Source: Macrothele yani | Lineage: Eukaryota; Arthropoda; Arachnida; Araneae; Macrothelidae | Length of the DNA stretch: 64,000 nucleotides | Assembly (NCBI GenBank): GCA_039090855.1 | Contig: CM077013.1 | Coordinates: forward strand, 135,925,240-135,989,239 | Direction: 5' to 3' | Shown: positions 44,103 to 54,421 of the stretch, one piece after another | How positions within the stretch are numbered: position 1 is the first letter of the stretch | Layout of the letters: each line of letters starts with the position of its first letter | Notes under the pieces: generated by a model | The model's database searches: none | The model's input: the letters and a program-made list of their open reading frames with translations, nothing else | Told to the model about the DNA's origin: nothing | Made by a program: the position numbers and the translations under genes

Positions 44103-44460
44103 GTTTTATTCTGATTCCTATCTGCCTTTATGTCGTGTGCGTCCTTCTGGCAGGTACGTCACATCTCCTGGTATGTTACAATTCTTTAGAGAAACCTGAA
44201 GATTACTATAAACTTAGCACGGTCATTCCACTTTTGGACCACGTGTTAAATGATCTTAAATCGAGATTTCCTGCTGAAATACATTAATGTCTTCAATCTT
44301 GCATTTTAATAACGGAAAGGATAGCTCAAATCAGCTCACGCCAATTACAGGAGAACGTTTAATTGGTCTTGCTCTCTTATAAACAGTATACAACACGATA
44401 TCTTCGTGGACGTAGATAAAGTTATGGAACGAATCCCCAAGTCAAAGAAATGCCGCCTGA

Positions 44461-45372
44461 GTTTCAGCATTTAACTGTTTATACATATTGAGAGAGAGAG
44501 AGAGGATATTTTCCTGTATTGCGATTTTATTATCAAACGAAATGAAACACAATTTTGAATAATATACATTTTTTGTCGAAAATTTTCACCATATGTGTCA
44601 TCTTTTTTTACTACAATGCAACAGAAATTCTTATTAAAATTCATACCTTTACACAGATAAAAAAATTGTGCAATATTTTTTCCTTGGCTATATAGAATTT
44701 ATTTAAGACTATTTGATTCTTCAGAAAATTAACCCAAAGATTTAGCACAAGTACCTCTAATAATATATATATGGAATTATATAAATTATTAAATATCATT
44801 ACTGTTTATATTATTACAGAGAATTATGCTATTACATGGGATTTCATATTATGTAAGTTTCAATTAAAAATTTAGTTTAACTGATGATTAAAACCCTTTT
44901 GTTGTTTTAGTTACATGTCATTTTAGTTAAGGTTGTGCTCATCCCCCCCCCCATTCCAAAACACGAACACTGGTCCACCCCCTTCCCCCATCCCCCGGGA
45001 AGAATCAGGGCTGGAGCTTTTTTTTTTTTATCTCGGAGGGCGAATCTTGAAATTACGCCCCTTTGAGTTCAAAAGTTCCATACTTCCACTCAAATAGTAA
45101 GCAGTTCTTACTTTGTCATACCTTCATTGTAGAAAAGTATTATGATCGTTAAAAAATATCTCTTCCAGTTTTTGACATAATTTTACTCACAATTTAAAAA
45201 TTAAGTGAATACCCAAGACCCAATGGGTTCAAATATCAAGTGAAACGTAAAAGTTATGTCAACACCGACAACACAACACGTGAAGAAATGCAGAACGAAA
45301 GAAAACCAGTACAGAACGAATGAGTGTTAGATAGTAACAATAAGATGATTCTTTCGGAGTAGGGTTTGGAAA
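44461..45372. other. AT-rich spacer with simple repeats
   Basis: Contains (GA)n at 44490-44508, a C run near 44944 and a T run near 45020. No gene seen. Confidence 0.4.
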
Positions 45373-45457
45373 CATTCCATTCAAGGTTAAACGCTCAGAG
45401 GAACTTTCGGCTACAGAGCACGAAAGTTCCTCTGAGCGTTTAACCTTGAATGGAATG
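45373..45457. repeat. Perfect 37-bp inverted repeat with 11-base loop
   Basis: 45373-45409 (beginning CATTCCATTCAAGG, ending GGAACTTTCG) is the exact reverse complement of 45421-45457. The loop is GCTACAGAGCA. Perfect pairing implies recent origin or conversion between the arms. No coding role. Confidence 0.95.
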
Positions 45458-46024
45458 ATTAGCTTTTATCCCTACGACTTATTCGGAAAGGTCTCGGAGG
45501 CTAGGCATATCAGCATACTATTTTACACACCTCCATTCACTATTTCGGACATTTCTATGAGGTGATCCACAACTCACAGTGTAAGTTGTGTACGATGGTT
45601 AGCTGCGCGTGATAGTGTATGCGTCTAGGTAAGGTATTTACAAAAGAAAGTAGTAAAGTGTGTAACTTTGTTTTTGCGTTAAAATGTTCGCCAGATTCAT
45701 TCACACTCTGTTCATTTCTATTTTTTACGCCCCTCAGAGTGTGAAATTACGTCCCTGGTATGATCATCCTGAGAGGACGATCGCCCTCCCGGTTTCGTAC
45801 ATTCGGATCCGAACCGCACTTATCTGGAATCAGGTTGGACAGCAAAAATTCATCTTCTGACTGAAAATGTTTGAACATTTTAATGACTTGAATTTTGGAC
45901 TTTGAATGCACTCGCGTTTGAGAGACTTTTCCCGATCGTCAAAATTGTAGACATTGTTTACATTCGTGTATACATGACTTTTCACGTCACTTGAATTACA
46001 TTCGTCGTCAAATATCCTGCACCA
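45458..46024. other. Spacer
   Basis: No gene recognised. 'ttacgcccct' words near 45055 and 45727 in opposite sense may mark a decayed TIR element around the hairpin. Confidence 0.3.
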
Positions 46025-46757
46025 GTAGACGGAAAGTCAAATTTTTGATGTGTGAAGTCAACTTATGCAGCATAATGGTAAAGTCAGGAATACATATTAT
46101 ACATCATTTTAAGTGAAATTTATGCTGAATTCATATATTTTTACAGAATGTTATTACCAGTAATAGAAGCGACGTTACAAGCAAAAGTACAGCGTCTAGT
46201 CATAAAAAACACCAAATAGTGGAATTTGTGAAATTAGTGTACAGTGCATTTAATGTAAAGTTACTGTACAGTACGTTATATTATTAACACTTGCAGAACA
46301 CTTGCAATAACTGACCAACAAGCAAAATGCGTCTTAATATTCGATTGGATAACCAATAACACCAAAGGACAACTAGAGAAGCTCATTAGTTCTATGCCAA
46401 GAAGGTGTACTTTGTTACCAAGAAACCGTGGTTATCCAATTAAATATCAAAGCGTATTTTGCTTGCTGGTCAGTTATTTGAAGTGTTCTGCAAGGGTCAA
46501 TAATGTACTGTACAGTAATTTTACGTTAAATGCATTGTACACAAATTTCACTATTTGTTGCTTTTTATGACTAGACGCTGTACTTTTGCTTTTAACGTCA
46601 CTTCTATTACTGGTAATAACATTCTGTAAAAATATTTGAAGTCAGCATAAAATTTCCTTTAAAATGATGTATAATATGTATTCTTGATTTTACCATTACG
46701 CCGTATAAGTTGACTTCAAACATCAAAAATTTGACTTTCAGTCTACTAGTGTAGGAC
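46025..46757. mobile_element. 730-bp palindromic foldback element
   Basis: Arms of about 340 bp mirror each other around a centre near 46391. Examples are 'acggaaagtcaaatttttga' (46036) with 'tcaaaaatttgactttcagt' (46722), and 'acagcgtctagtcata' (46188) with 'tatgactagacgctgt' (46566). Small gaps and substitutions only. Non-coding. Confidence 0.88.
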
Positions 46758-46837
46758 TATTGGCCACGATTGTATATAAGCATTGTTCCTGTGATTATAT
46801 CACGCCTATTTTGCTTTGCGGATTTTGAGACCTTATA
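46758..46837. other. Short spacer ending in TA target
   Basis: Flank of the Tc1-E insertion; TA at 46836-46837. Confidence 0.5.
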
Positions 46838-48056
46838 CACTATCTACCAACAAGTAATTGGACACCTGTGATAGCAAAGGAAAACGAAGTTTATTCACCT
46901 TCAATAGTTGGTGGAGCCTCCACGAGCGGCGATTACAGCTGCGACCCTACGGGGCATACTCTCAACTAGGCGTTGTACGACGGCTAGCGGTATTTTCTTC
47001 CACTCGGCTTGGAGAAGACAGGTCAGTTCCTTCACTGATTTCGGACGGTGGGGGCACCCCTTAAGTAGACGCTCGAACTCGTCCCAGAGGTGCTCGATAG
47101 GGTTAAAGTCCGGGCTCTGCGCTGGCCAGTCCATTCCATTAACCCCATTGTCACCATACCAAGCCATGGTGGACCTCGCAACATGACAGGTGGCATTGTC
47201 ATCCTGAAAGTAACATGGGTCCACCCCGTAAAACTGCCAGAACCTAGGAAGCGCATGGTCATCCAAAATGGTGCAGTAGGTCTCGGCTTTGAGTCTACCA
47301 GGAATTGCGACCAAGGGTCCCGAGCCATACCAGGAGAAACATCCCCATAGCATAATTCCACCGCCGCCGAACTTCACAGTTGGCACAATACATTCCGGCA
47401 GGAGGCGTTCTCTAGGCAGACGCCAAACCCAGACCCTGCCATCCGAACGATAGAGAGTGAACCTTGATTCGTCTCTCCAGAGAACCTGTTTCCACTGTTC
47501 AACGGTCCACTGTCGACGTTCTTTGCACCACGTCAGCCGAGCAGCGCTATTGGACTTGGTGATCAAAGGCTTGTGGGCGGCAGCACGTCCATGATAACCG
47601 AGCAGATGGGCTTCCTTACGGATGGTATTTATCGAAAGAACACTCCCGTATGCTTGTTGAAACTCCTCGCTGATATGGCCCATCGATTCGGTGCGGTTCT
47701 TCCGAATTTCTCTGGCCAGCACCCGTCGGTCTCTAACTCCAAGTTTTGTGGGGTTGCCGTGTCGGGGCACATTCAAACAGTCACCTCTCATCTTCCACTT
47801 GCCAATCACGTAGGCCACTGTCGATTTTGGGTACTTCAACTTGCTGGATATGTCACGTATGGATCGGCCATTTCTGTGATACCCGACGATTACACCTTTC
47901 TCAAAATCAGAGAGCTCCGAACTGCATGGCATCTTGCATGCGACTGGTTGCGTTGTTGCTTCCCATACGATATTTAACGGCGGCGGCCGTGACGTGTATC
48001 AGGGCCGCAGATATTGTCGATTGCAGGGGTGTCCAATTACTTGTTGGTAGATAGTG
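46838..48056 (-). mobile_element. Tc1-like transposon, family E, structurally intact
   Basis: TA duplications at 46836-46837 and 48057-48058 flank terminal inverted repeats that are identical for 29 bp (CACTATCTACCAACAAGTAA and on to GGACACC). The single transposase gene is open from start to stop. 1219 bp. Best candidate in the window for a recently active element. Confidence 0.95.
46901..47932 (-). CDS. Tc1-E transposase, complete open reading frame (343 aa)
   Basis: It would bind its terminal repeats and cut and paste the element into TA sites in the nucleus. Residues 8-50 form a helix-turn-helix ('[19 protein letters not shown]'). A basic linker ('PRHGNPTKL') and a second DNA-binding part end near residue 125. 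The catalytic triad is D154 in '[12 protein letters not shown]', D245 in '[11 protein letters not shown]' and E280 in '[11 protein letters not shown]', with 34 residues between the last two (DD34E). '[20 protein letters not shown]' is the expected core segment, and the C-terminus '[16 protein letters not shown]' is normal. Length fits the family (about 340 aa). The start at 47932 ([13 protein letters not shown]) matches the usual Tc1 N-terminus. I see no damaged residue in the triad. Expression is unproven. Confidence 0.95.
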   Translation of the reverse strand: MPCSSELSDFEKGVIVGYHRNGRSIRDISSKLKYPKSTVAYVIGKWKMRGDCLNVPRHGNPTKLGVRDRRVLAREIRKNRTESMGHISEEFQQAYGSVLSINTIRKEAHLLGYHGRAAAHKPLITKSNSAARLTWCKERRQWTVEQWKQVLWRDESRFTLYRSDGRVWVWRLPRERLLPECIVPTVKFGGGGIMLWGCFSWYGSGPLVAIPGRLKAETYCTILDDHALPRFWQFYGVDPCYFQDDNATCHVARSTMAWYGDNGVNGMDWPAQSPDFNPIEHLWDEFERLLKGCPHRPKSVKELTCLLQAEWKKIPLAVVQRLVESMPRRVAAVIAARGGSTNY

Positions 48057-49232
48057 TATATTGATCGTTTTGTATACTTTACATGCATTGTACATAGTTT
48101 TGGTTTGTGTGTTTTGCAGTGGCGTCGTTAGACCAATTTTTCTGCGCTCAAGCCCCCTCCCCCTAAAGGAGCGCAAAGCCCTCTCAATCAAAATAAACTT
48201 TTTCTTGTATTACTTTACCTTTACCTATGTAATATTTATCCACTTAAAAAAAAAAAGGCAGATGGGAATTTTCTTAAATATATTCTTGTCAAAGTGAAAA
48301 AACAACTCTTCCTTCGATTCCCTTTTTTTCGATAAGGGGTCAGGTGTCACAGGAACAGCATTAAAATAGCATTACTCTAGTTGAGGTAATCTCGTCGTCT
48401 GATCTCTGCACGGGTTAGGCCATTAGGGAACAATACGTCAAACAACTTCATGATTTACGGGAGTCAGAGTGGCAGTATCGTGGAGGCATATACCATCAGT
48501 CCCAAGCTATCAAATGCCCAAACTCTGAGAATCAGCCGTAGGCCAAAAGACTGAAGGAACGATGTACGACAGCAACTGTAACAGCATTTAGGAAACGGTA
48601 ACATTCATGTGAAAAGGCAGCATCTTTACTAGGGTAATAAAAAACAGTATGAAAGCGAGCAGAAGTTTCCACTAAGTGAAGGCGTTTGTTTCACGGGGTA
48701 AGGGAATTTCGGTGGGGTATTAGCGCATTTTTGGACACAGTAGTTTATTGGACGATTTATTTGGCCATTGGGCGGAAACAGAATAAGGGCGTTGAGGGTG
48801 GAGAACTGTCATATCATAAATTCCTTTTTACAGAACAGTGTTGCTACGTATTCTTTTCAATTAAGTGCAGTTGATTTTTTTTTCCCACTACTTTCAGAGC
48901 TACTAGGATGCAAAAATTTTAAAAAATAACATCGGGAAATACTTCTCTTGGAAAACAGCGTCAAACAACGGTCTTTAACCGAAGTAGTCACTGTGTGCAC
49001 GAGCTCTCTAACACACAAGAAATGTATTCCAGAAAAAAATGCTCTGTTTATTGTCGTTTTATTTCAAATTCAGTTTCAGACAATTATCCTGTAATACAGA
49101 GGAAAAATCTGGTATGTATAAAGTTCGACATTATTCCAGTTTTACAAATAACTGAGGTAAATCAGGGTTCTCTGGATATATTTTGTAGAGTTGCACACCT
49201 TCGCTTCTGGGTGTTTTTTTGAAGCAATATAT
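48057..49232. other. Spacer, no recognisable gene
   Basis: 48118-48190 ('agtggcgtcgttagacc', 'aagccccctccccct') resembles the end of a repeat related to 51290-51556. The remainder is unique-looking. Confidence 0.35.
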
Positions 49233-50527
49233 ATGTATCATCATCATCATCATCATCATTGTCAACCATTATCAATCCACTGCTGGACGAAGGTCTCCCC
49301 AAGTTTCTTCCACAACGGTCTGTCTTGTGCCAGTCTCCTCCCTGTTACTCCCGCATACTTTCGAATTTCATCCACCCATCTCCCATGTGGTCTTCTTCTG
49401 GGTCTTTTCCTGTCTTTTGGAATCCAATCTAAAATTTCGGCTGTCCATCGATGGTCTGTCCTTCTGGCAGTATGTCCAGCTCATTGCCATTTCAGGGATT
49501 TAACTCTGATCACGATGTCTTCCACTCTTGTCATTTTTCTGATCCACGATTTCCTCTTCTTATCTCTCCTGGTTACACCAAGCATGCACCTCTGCATGTT
49601 CCTTTGAGTTGTCTGCAGCCTTTGTATGTCTCTTTTAGTTAAGGTCCACGTCTCTGCACCATACGTAAGCACTGGAAGGATGCATTGATCAAACACTTTT
49701 CTTTTAAGACATAATGGCATATTGCTCTTGAAAATTATGCCGTTTCTTCCAAAAGCTCTCCAGGCAAGTTTTGTACGAAGATTAATTTCTTCATCAATGT
49801 GACCCTCACTTGATATCTGCTGTCCAAGATAAACGTACGTGTCTGTTATCTCCAGCTTTTCTCCACCAATCAATAAATCTTCATTTCTTGTAAAAGCATT
49901 GAACATCACTTTTGTCTTCTGAAAGTTCATTTTTAATCCCACTTCCTTACTCTTGTCAGCAAGTTCCTGGATCATACTCTGCAGCTCTGATCGGGTAGTG
50001 GCAAAAATTTCTTCATCGTCCGCAAAACGAAGGTGGGTTAGATAATCTCCATTAATCTTTATCCCTTTGTTTTCCCAGTTCAGTGATTGAAAGACATTTT
50101 CCAATGTGGCATTAAAGAGCTTCGGAGATATGGTGTCACCTTGTCTCACTTCCTTTCCAATTTTTATGTGTGTTGTATTTTCAAACAGCCGAATCTTTGC
50201 ACTTGCATTTTCATAGATGTTATTAATTATATTAATGTATGCATCTTCAATACCGCAGGATTTCAGAGCCATTGTAACTGCTGATGATTTCACCGAATCC
50301 AAGGCTTTTTCATAATCGATAAAAGCCATGCACAATGGAAGTTCATATTCCCTCGCTCTTTCAATTAGTTCTCTCAGTACGTGGATATGATCTATTGTGC
50401 TGTAGCCACTCCTGAATCCAGCTTGTTCTCTCGGTTGAGCCATGTCCAGTGTTACCTTCAAGCGGTGTGAAAGAACTTCAGTGAAGATTTTAGTGAAGAT
50501 TGAAAGAACTTTAGTGAAGAAAGTCAT
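49233..50527 (-). mobile_element. RTE-like non-LTR retrotransposon, 5'-truncated
   Basis: The 3' end on the minus strand is the repeat (ATG)n at 49235-49260, directly after the stop codon near 49262. The 5' end stops within the RT domain at about 50527, next to a palindrome. One reading frame covers nearly all of it with a single nonsense codon. Confidence 0.88.
49262..50527 (-). pseudogene. RTE-like reverse transcriptase, C-terminal two thirds with one premature stop
   Basis: The frame is open for 348 codons (50527-49481). RT blocks in order are 'REQAGFRSGYSTIDHIHVLR', 'AFIDYEKALDSV', 'GKEVRQGDTISPKLFNATLE' and the catalytic box 'LRFADDEEIFA'. 'VYLGQQISSEGHIDEEINLR', 'PVLTYGAETWTLTKRD' and 'RKSWIRKMTRVEDIVIRVKS' follow. 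A TGA at 49481-49483 replaces the tryptophan seen as TGG in the copy at 36530. After it the frame continues 'AGHTARRTDHRW', 'RWVDEIRKYAGVTG', 'ETFVQQWIDNG' to a stop at 49262. The N-terminal endonuclease is missing. The Met at the upstream edge is fortuitous. Confidence 0.85.
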
Positions 50528-50563
50528 AAGCGTTTATATATATATATAAACGCTTCATGACTT
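50520..50563. repeat. Near-perfect palindrome at the RTE 5' junction
   Basis: AAAGTCATAAGCGTTTATAT meets its mirror ATATAAACGCTTCATGACTTT (one bulged base) around (TA)n. It sits exactly where the RTE copy is cut. Confidence 0.8.
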
Positions 50564-51844
50564 TTTTTTTTTTTGTCCTTTTTGTCTGAAAGTTTTTGTT
50601 CAGTTTTCCTTTAAGTTTTTATTTGAGCTTGTGTTGAGTTTTACCTAATAAGAAAAGCAAATTACCATTACAAATTTTTTTTTGCGACATTTTCAAGGCT
50701 ATTTACAGGTGGCCCATCTAAAAGTTGATAGATTTTTACTTTTGGTGATAGTTATCGTTTCTTAGATTTTGTATATATTGTACAATTTTTTTGTGTGTGT
50801 GTGTGACTTGTCTGATATCCGTGATTCAAGAATCAAGTCTGACGTGCTGCCATCTATCAACCACTGTAAAAGATGTATCGCGTGATTTCAGTAACCATCT
50901 CATTTCATCTGGCCATTAAAAGAAATTTTAGCAATGTTAAATGTGTCCCTACTCTGAAATTTTTATTATGACGGAAAAGTTCTGTTTCGTTATGAATGGG
51001 AAGGTGTGTACCTGTTAGAATGAATCAACTGATTACGTGAATTTAAAATCAATTGATCATGCGTCAGGAAAGAACTGTCTGATTATGAAAATCATGACCG
51101 CAAAGAAGTGTTCTAAGAAAAGACGACAATTCCGTCGGAATAAATATTCCTAAATATTGTCTTCCAAATGATTTTTTTTTTATTTCTCTCCCTTAGTGTA
51201 CGTTTGAGGAGACGCAAATTGCCCTCTCCAACTTTAGTGTGAGCTCTGAATGTTTATCAACTGTTGAAATCCTAAGTTCGGTAGGTTACGGTAGGCGGCA
51301 AGAGCGCCCATGGAGGAGGGGGGGGGGGGCTCAAGCCTCCCCAGCCATTGGTATAGCCCCATTTTTGACTAAACGTTTTTTTAAATCATTTTTTAAAATT
51401 ATATTTAAAAAAAATTATTAATGATTGATTGTATCAATTATTTTTGTTGTATTTAAGTATCTTGTACATTTACTAAAATGTTTGATAGCCTTGAAGGAGG
51501 TAAGGAGTTTTCTTACCTCCCCCTCCGTAAAATGACTCATATGAGCGCCACTAGTAGGAGGCACACTGATCTGTCATGACTTTGCACAGTAAAAAAAGGC
51601 GTCCGAATTAAAAATGAGCTTACAGACTCCCTTTACAAAATATACGCTCAATCAAGGAGGTTAGAAACACACCGAAGCTAACAGTTTCTAAGCGATAATG
51701 AGTACGCCAACAAAAGAGCTGACGTGCTGCCATCTATCAACAGGTCGGTAATTACTATTTTTTGCGGAGAGCAGTCCAATATTGAAAGTATAGCCCAAAC
51801 GTGTTTCCAAAACTGAAAAATAGTTTTGGAAATCACGTTCCACG
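50564..51844. other. Spacer with a decayed inverted-repeat element and a 23-bp direct repeat
   Basis: The sequence at 50839-50861 (CTGACGTGCTGCCATC plus TATCAAC) recurs exactly at 51719-51741. Between them 51290-51556 has C/G-rich ends ('gagcgcccat', 'atgagcgccact') that partly mirror each other. No gene. Confidence 0.5.
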
Positions 51845-51980
51845 CGCCTTAGGCGAATGATCTGCGGCTCTGCTTATTCGTTCGAGTTTGTTCATGGTTC
51901 GAATCCATGATCTACCTGTCTGATGGCTCCTTGCTCTGCATCTTCACTGGAAACAGTGATCCTACACTGACAAAAAAAAA
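51845..51980 (+). repeat. tRNA-derived SINE remnant, family S1-like
   Basis: Box B GGTTCGAATCCATG with 'ctggaaacagtgatcctaca' and an A-tail. The head has diverged. Confidence 0.5.
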
Positions 51981-52651
51981 AAAAAAGGAGAGTGTGTTAA
52001 TTCATGAAAATAACGTACAGTAAAGCTGCCAGTAGGTCTCCAACTTTTTACAAAATTTCCGTTTTCAAGTTTTCGTGTTTTTCCGCGCGATGATGAAACT
52101 TTTCGCTCTCAATGCGGGTTAATAATAATTTTATTTTGTGTAGCAGTTTATTATTTTTCCGAATAGGTTTATAACAACTTTACTTTTTTTGTTCTGAAGG
52201 AGGACTTATCACTAACTGTATTTGATTTTCATCATGAATTTTCAAACCAATTCAGTGTTTCGAACTCGAGATCATTTAAGCTGACAATATCTTTCAATTA
52301 CGTGTTTAAGAAAAGGTGAAATGTTATATTTCGTAGTATTACAGTTGAACCCGTATATAACGAAGTTGAAGGTTCAAATATGCTAGCTCACTATATCTCA
52401 ACAGATCAAAAAAAGCGTCTATTTTTGGCGTATTAAATTTTGTCAGGTTAAAACCACTGAATAATAAACTGTTCATCAATTAATCGAAGGTAAATAATGC
52501 TTGTTAATTAAAAACTACAGCTAGTAATAAAAATACGAATGAGAACTGCAACAAACGAAACGTTTAATTTATGTAAAAATTAAAGTAACTGCAAAAATTA
52601 TAAATTTTACCTGTTACATTTGTTGCCCTATTTGCACGATACATTGGATTA
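51981..52651. other. Spacer; possible Tigger/pogo-like end
   Basis: 'cagttgaacccgtatataac' at 52345 resembles pogo/Tigger-type termini but no partner end is visible. Otherwise AT-rich with no gene. Confidence 0.3.
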
Positions 52652-53147
52652 TTGGGTGTGTGCAAAAGTTCTACCCGTTTTTGTAATAGATGAAAATTAC
52701 GATCAGAGTAGTTACGTCACAGATGACGCTGCGATGCCGAATTTTCGATCAATAAAGCGTGGAGCAGTAGAGCATGTAGAGTAAGGTGACCAGATATTGG
52801 AACACTGATTTGAGGACAAAACGGCGTGGCGTCCCCAAATCAGCAGTTCATTTGGGGACACATACGTATTCAATATGAATATGCAAATCTTTTTGTCACA
52901 AAACTGCAGTGCTTCAATAAGTGTGATATTACATATTAAAATTTGCGTCTTAAAAGGATATATCTTGTAGAATGTTGGTAATTTTTATTGACAAAGTTGA
53001 ACTATGTTGACGAGAACATATTAGCAAAAGTAAAATGCTTTACCTTAGGTATATGTGCCGAATTAAAATCAAGCTGCACACAAAAATGTTCATTTTGTCA
53101 AAGTTCTTCGAGGAACTCAAAACAAGTGCACTCGAAATTTGACTGTG

Positions 53148-53300
53148 CCAGTGGTGTAGTGTCTTAGTGCTGGTCACTGACGATGATTCGTACAAGTTGG
53201 CACGGGTTCGAGTCCCGAATGAGGCATGGGTGGTGTGTTTGCCTCAAGAATTAAGGACAGTCCTTAATGTAGAGGCACTAGGTTTGTCGGAGTAAGTCAT
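53148..53300 (+). repeat. tRNA-derived SINE remnant, family S1-like
   Basis: Box A-like AGTGGTGTAGTGTCTTAGTG and box B GGGTTCGAGTCCCGA, then 'gaggcatgggtggtgtgttt'. The rest of the body is shortened. Confidence 0.6.
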
Positions 53301-53328
53301 TCTTTACGGAAATCCCAGACAGTGTAAC

Positions 53329-54344
53329 ATGGCATGCGATAAAGAGCACATTAGACATTGTTTAAAGTACGAGTTCGATAAAAGCAGTACTGCTGCCGGG
53401 GATTGCCGCAACATCTGTCAAGTGTATGAGAAGGATGCAGTTGATGATAGCACATGTCGCCGTTTGCTTCGGAAATTCCAGGACGGAGACAGAAGCTGTA
53501 AAGGTCAACCACGTCCTGAACGTCCATCCGTGGTTTCTAACGAGGATGTGAACCAAGCCATAACAAATGACCTACATCCAAACGTTCAGGAATTAGCGGT
53601 AACGTTGTCAGTACACAGATCAACAGTCAAAAGACGGATGCATACGCTTGGGTTCATCACCAAGTTCCATAACTGGGTTACGCACCAGCTTTCTGCAAAG
53701 CAACGAGAGGAGAGAATCCGTATCTGTGTTTCTTTGCTTTCTCGTCAGATAAATGAACCGTTTTGGGGACGAATTGTAACGGATGATGAGAAATAGGTAC
53801 TGTACCGTAATGTAAAGCGTCGACGGACTGTGTGCCAAGGTGCGGAGCCTGCTCCATCGACCTCAAAAGGAGGACTGCATCCTAAAAAGTTTTTGTTGAG
53901 TGTTTGGTGGGATGTCCAGAGAATAATCCACTGGGAGGTGTTAGCACCTAACCGAACGATAAATTCTGACAGTTGGACAGATTGCGAGGACAACTGACAT
54001 CGAAGCGGACAGCACTCGTCAATCGTAAAGGCGTGAGCCTTCATCATGAAAACGCCACACCTCATGCTGCTATAAACATTCGGCATAAATTACTGGACTT
54101 TAGTTGGGAAGTGTTATCTCACCCGGCGTATTCACCTGACCTGCCATGTACGGGCTACTACCTTTTACGATCATTACAGAACGCCTTCGCTTTCCAAACC
54201 TTCGATGATGTGGACGATGTGAAAATGGTATTACATGACTTTTTTGGCTCTAAAACACAGGGGTTTTTTCGGCGTGGTATTCACCTACTCAGAGACAGAT
54301 GGCACGAGGTCATACAGAATAATGGTAATTATGTGAAATCCTAG
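53329..54344 (+). pseudogene. mariner transposase with a stop and a frameshift
   Basis: The N-terminal DNA-binding region is 'EHIRHCLKYEFDKSSTAAGD' and 'TCRRLLRKFQDGD'. 'VQELAVTLSVHRSTVKRRMH' follows. 'IVTDDEK' holds the first aspartate; the next codon TAG at 53794-53796 replaces the usual W. 'LYRNVKRRR', 'LLSVWWDVQRIIHWEVL' and, after a frameshift near 53970, 'GVSLHHENATPHAA' (D replaced by E) and 'HPAYSPDLPCTGYYLL' (third aspartate replaced) follow. The catalytic centre is thus also lost by substitution. Confidence 0.8.
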
Positions 54345-54421
54345 GTACGTTATTTGTTGTATTCTCCTCCTTCCTTTGTAGCCTACAAAAATGGGTAGAA
54401 CTTATGCACACACCCAACATA

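Larger units (their letters stand above)
41000..44460 (+). pseudogene. hAT-superfamily transposase gene, DUF4371 type (TTF/ZMYM-like), broken
   Basis: The order of pieces follows this family. The N-terminus is at 41057-41305 ('TSTLDSFFQPL', 'EVPWYNAGPYGSVVSS'). A decayed 'VGRFTGENIDDYMKFQVLEN' and zinc-finger region follows. 'RNPETDVVNQ', 'ENRDRLRPIV' and 'RQNIPLRGY' lie at 41700-41850. After an inserted MITE come 'RVQKDGLYSVIFDETTGISH' (43070), 'LPLDQCVDIGTDGCSVMLSG' (43335), 'CERRWVKRHDGVIQF' (43610), and C-terminal 'TVIPLLDHVLNDLKSRF' (44220). Many stops and two insertions (41929-42960 and a tRNA-like insert at 44010-44185) make it non-functional. Terminal repeats are not found. Confidence 0.75.
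52652..54419 (+). mobile_element. mariner transposon with an inserted segment, inactive
   Basis: Left end 'ttgggtgtgtgcaaaagttc' and mirrored right end 'gaacttatgcacacacccaa' mark the element. TA at 54420-54421 is shared with the next transposon. About 500 extra bases lie between the left end and the start codon (from about 52782), containing an S1-like SINE at 53148-53300. Confidence 0.85.
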
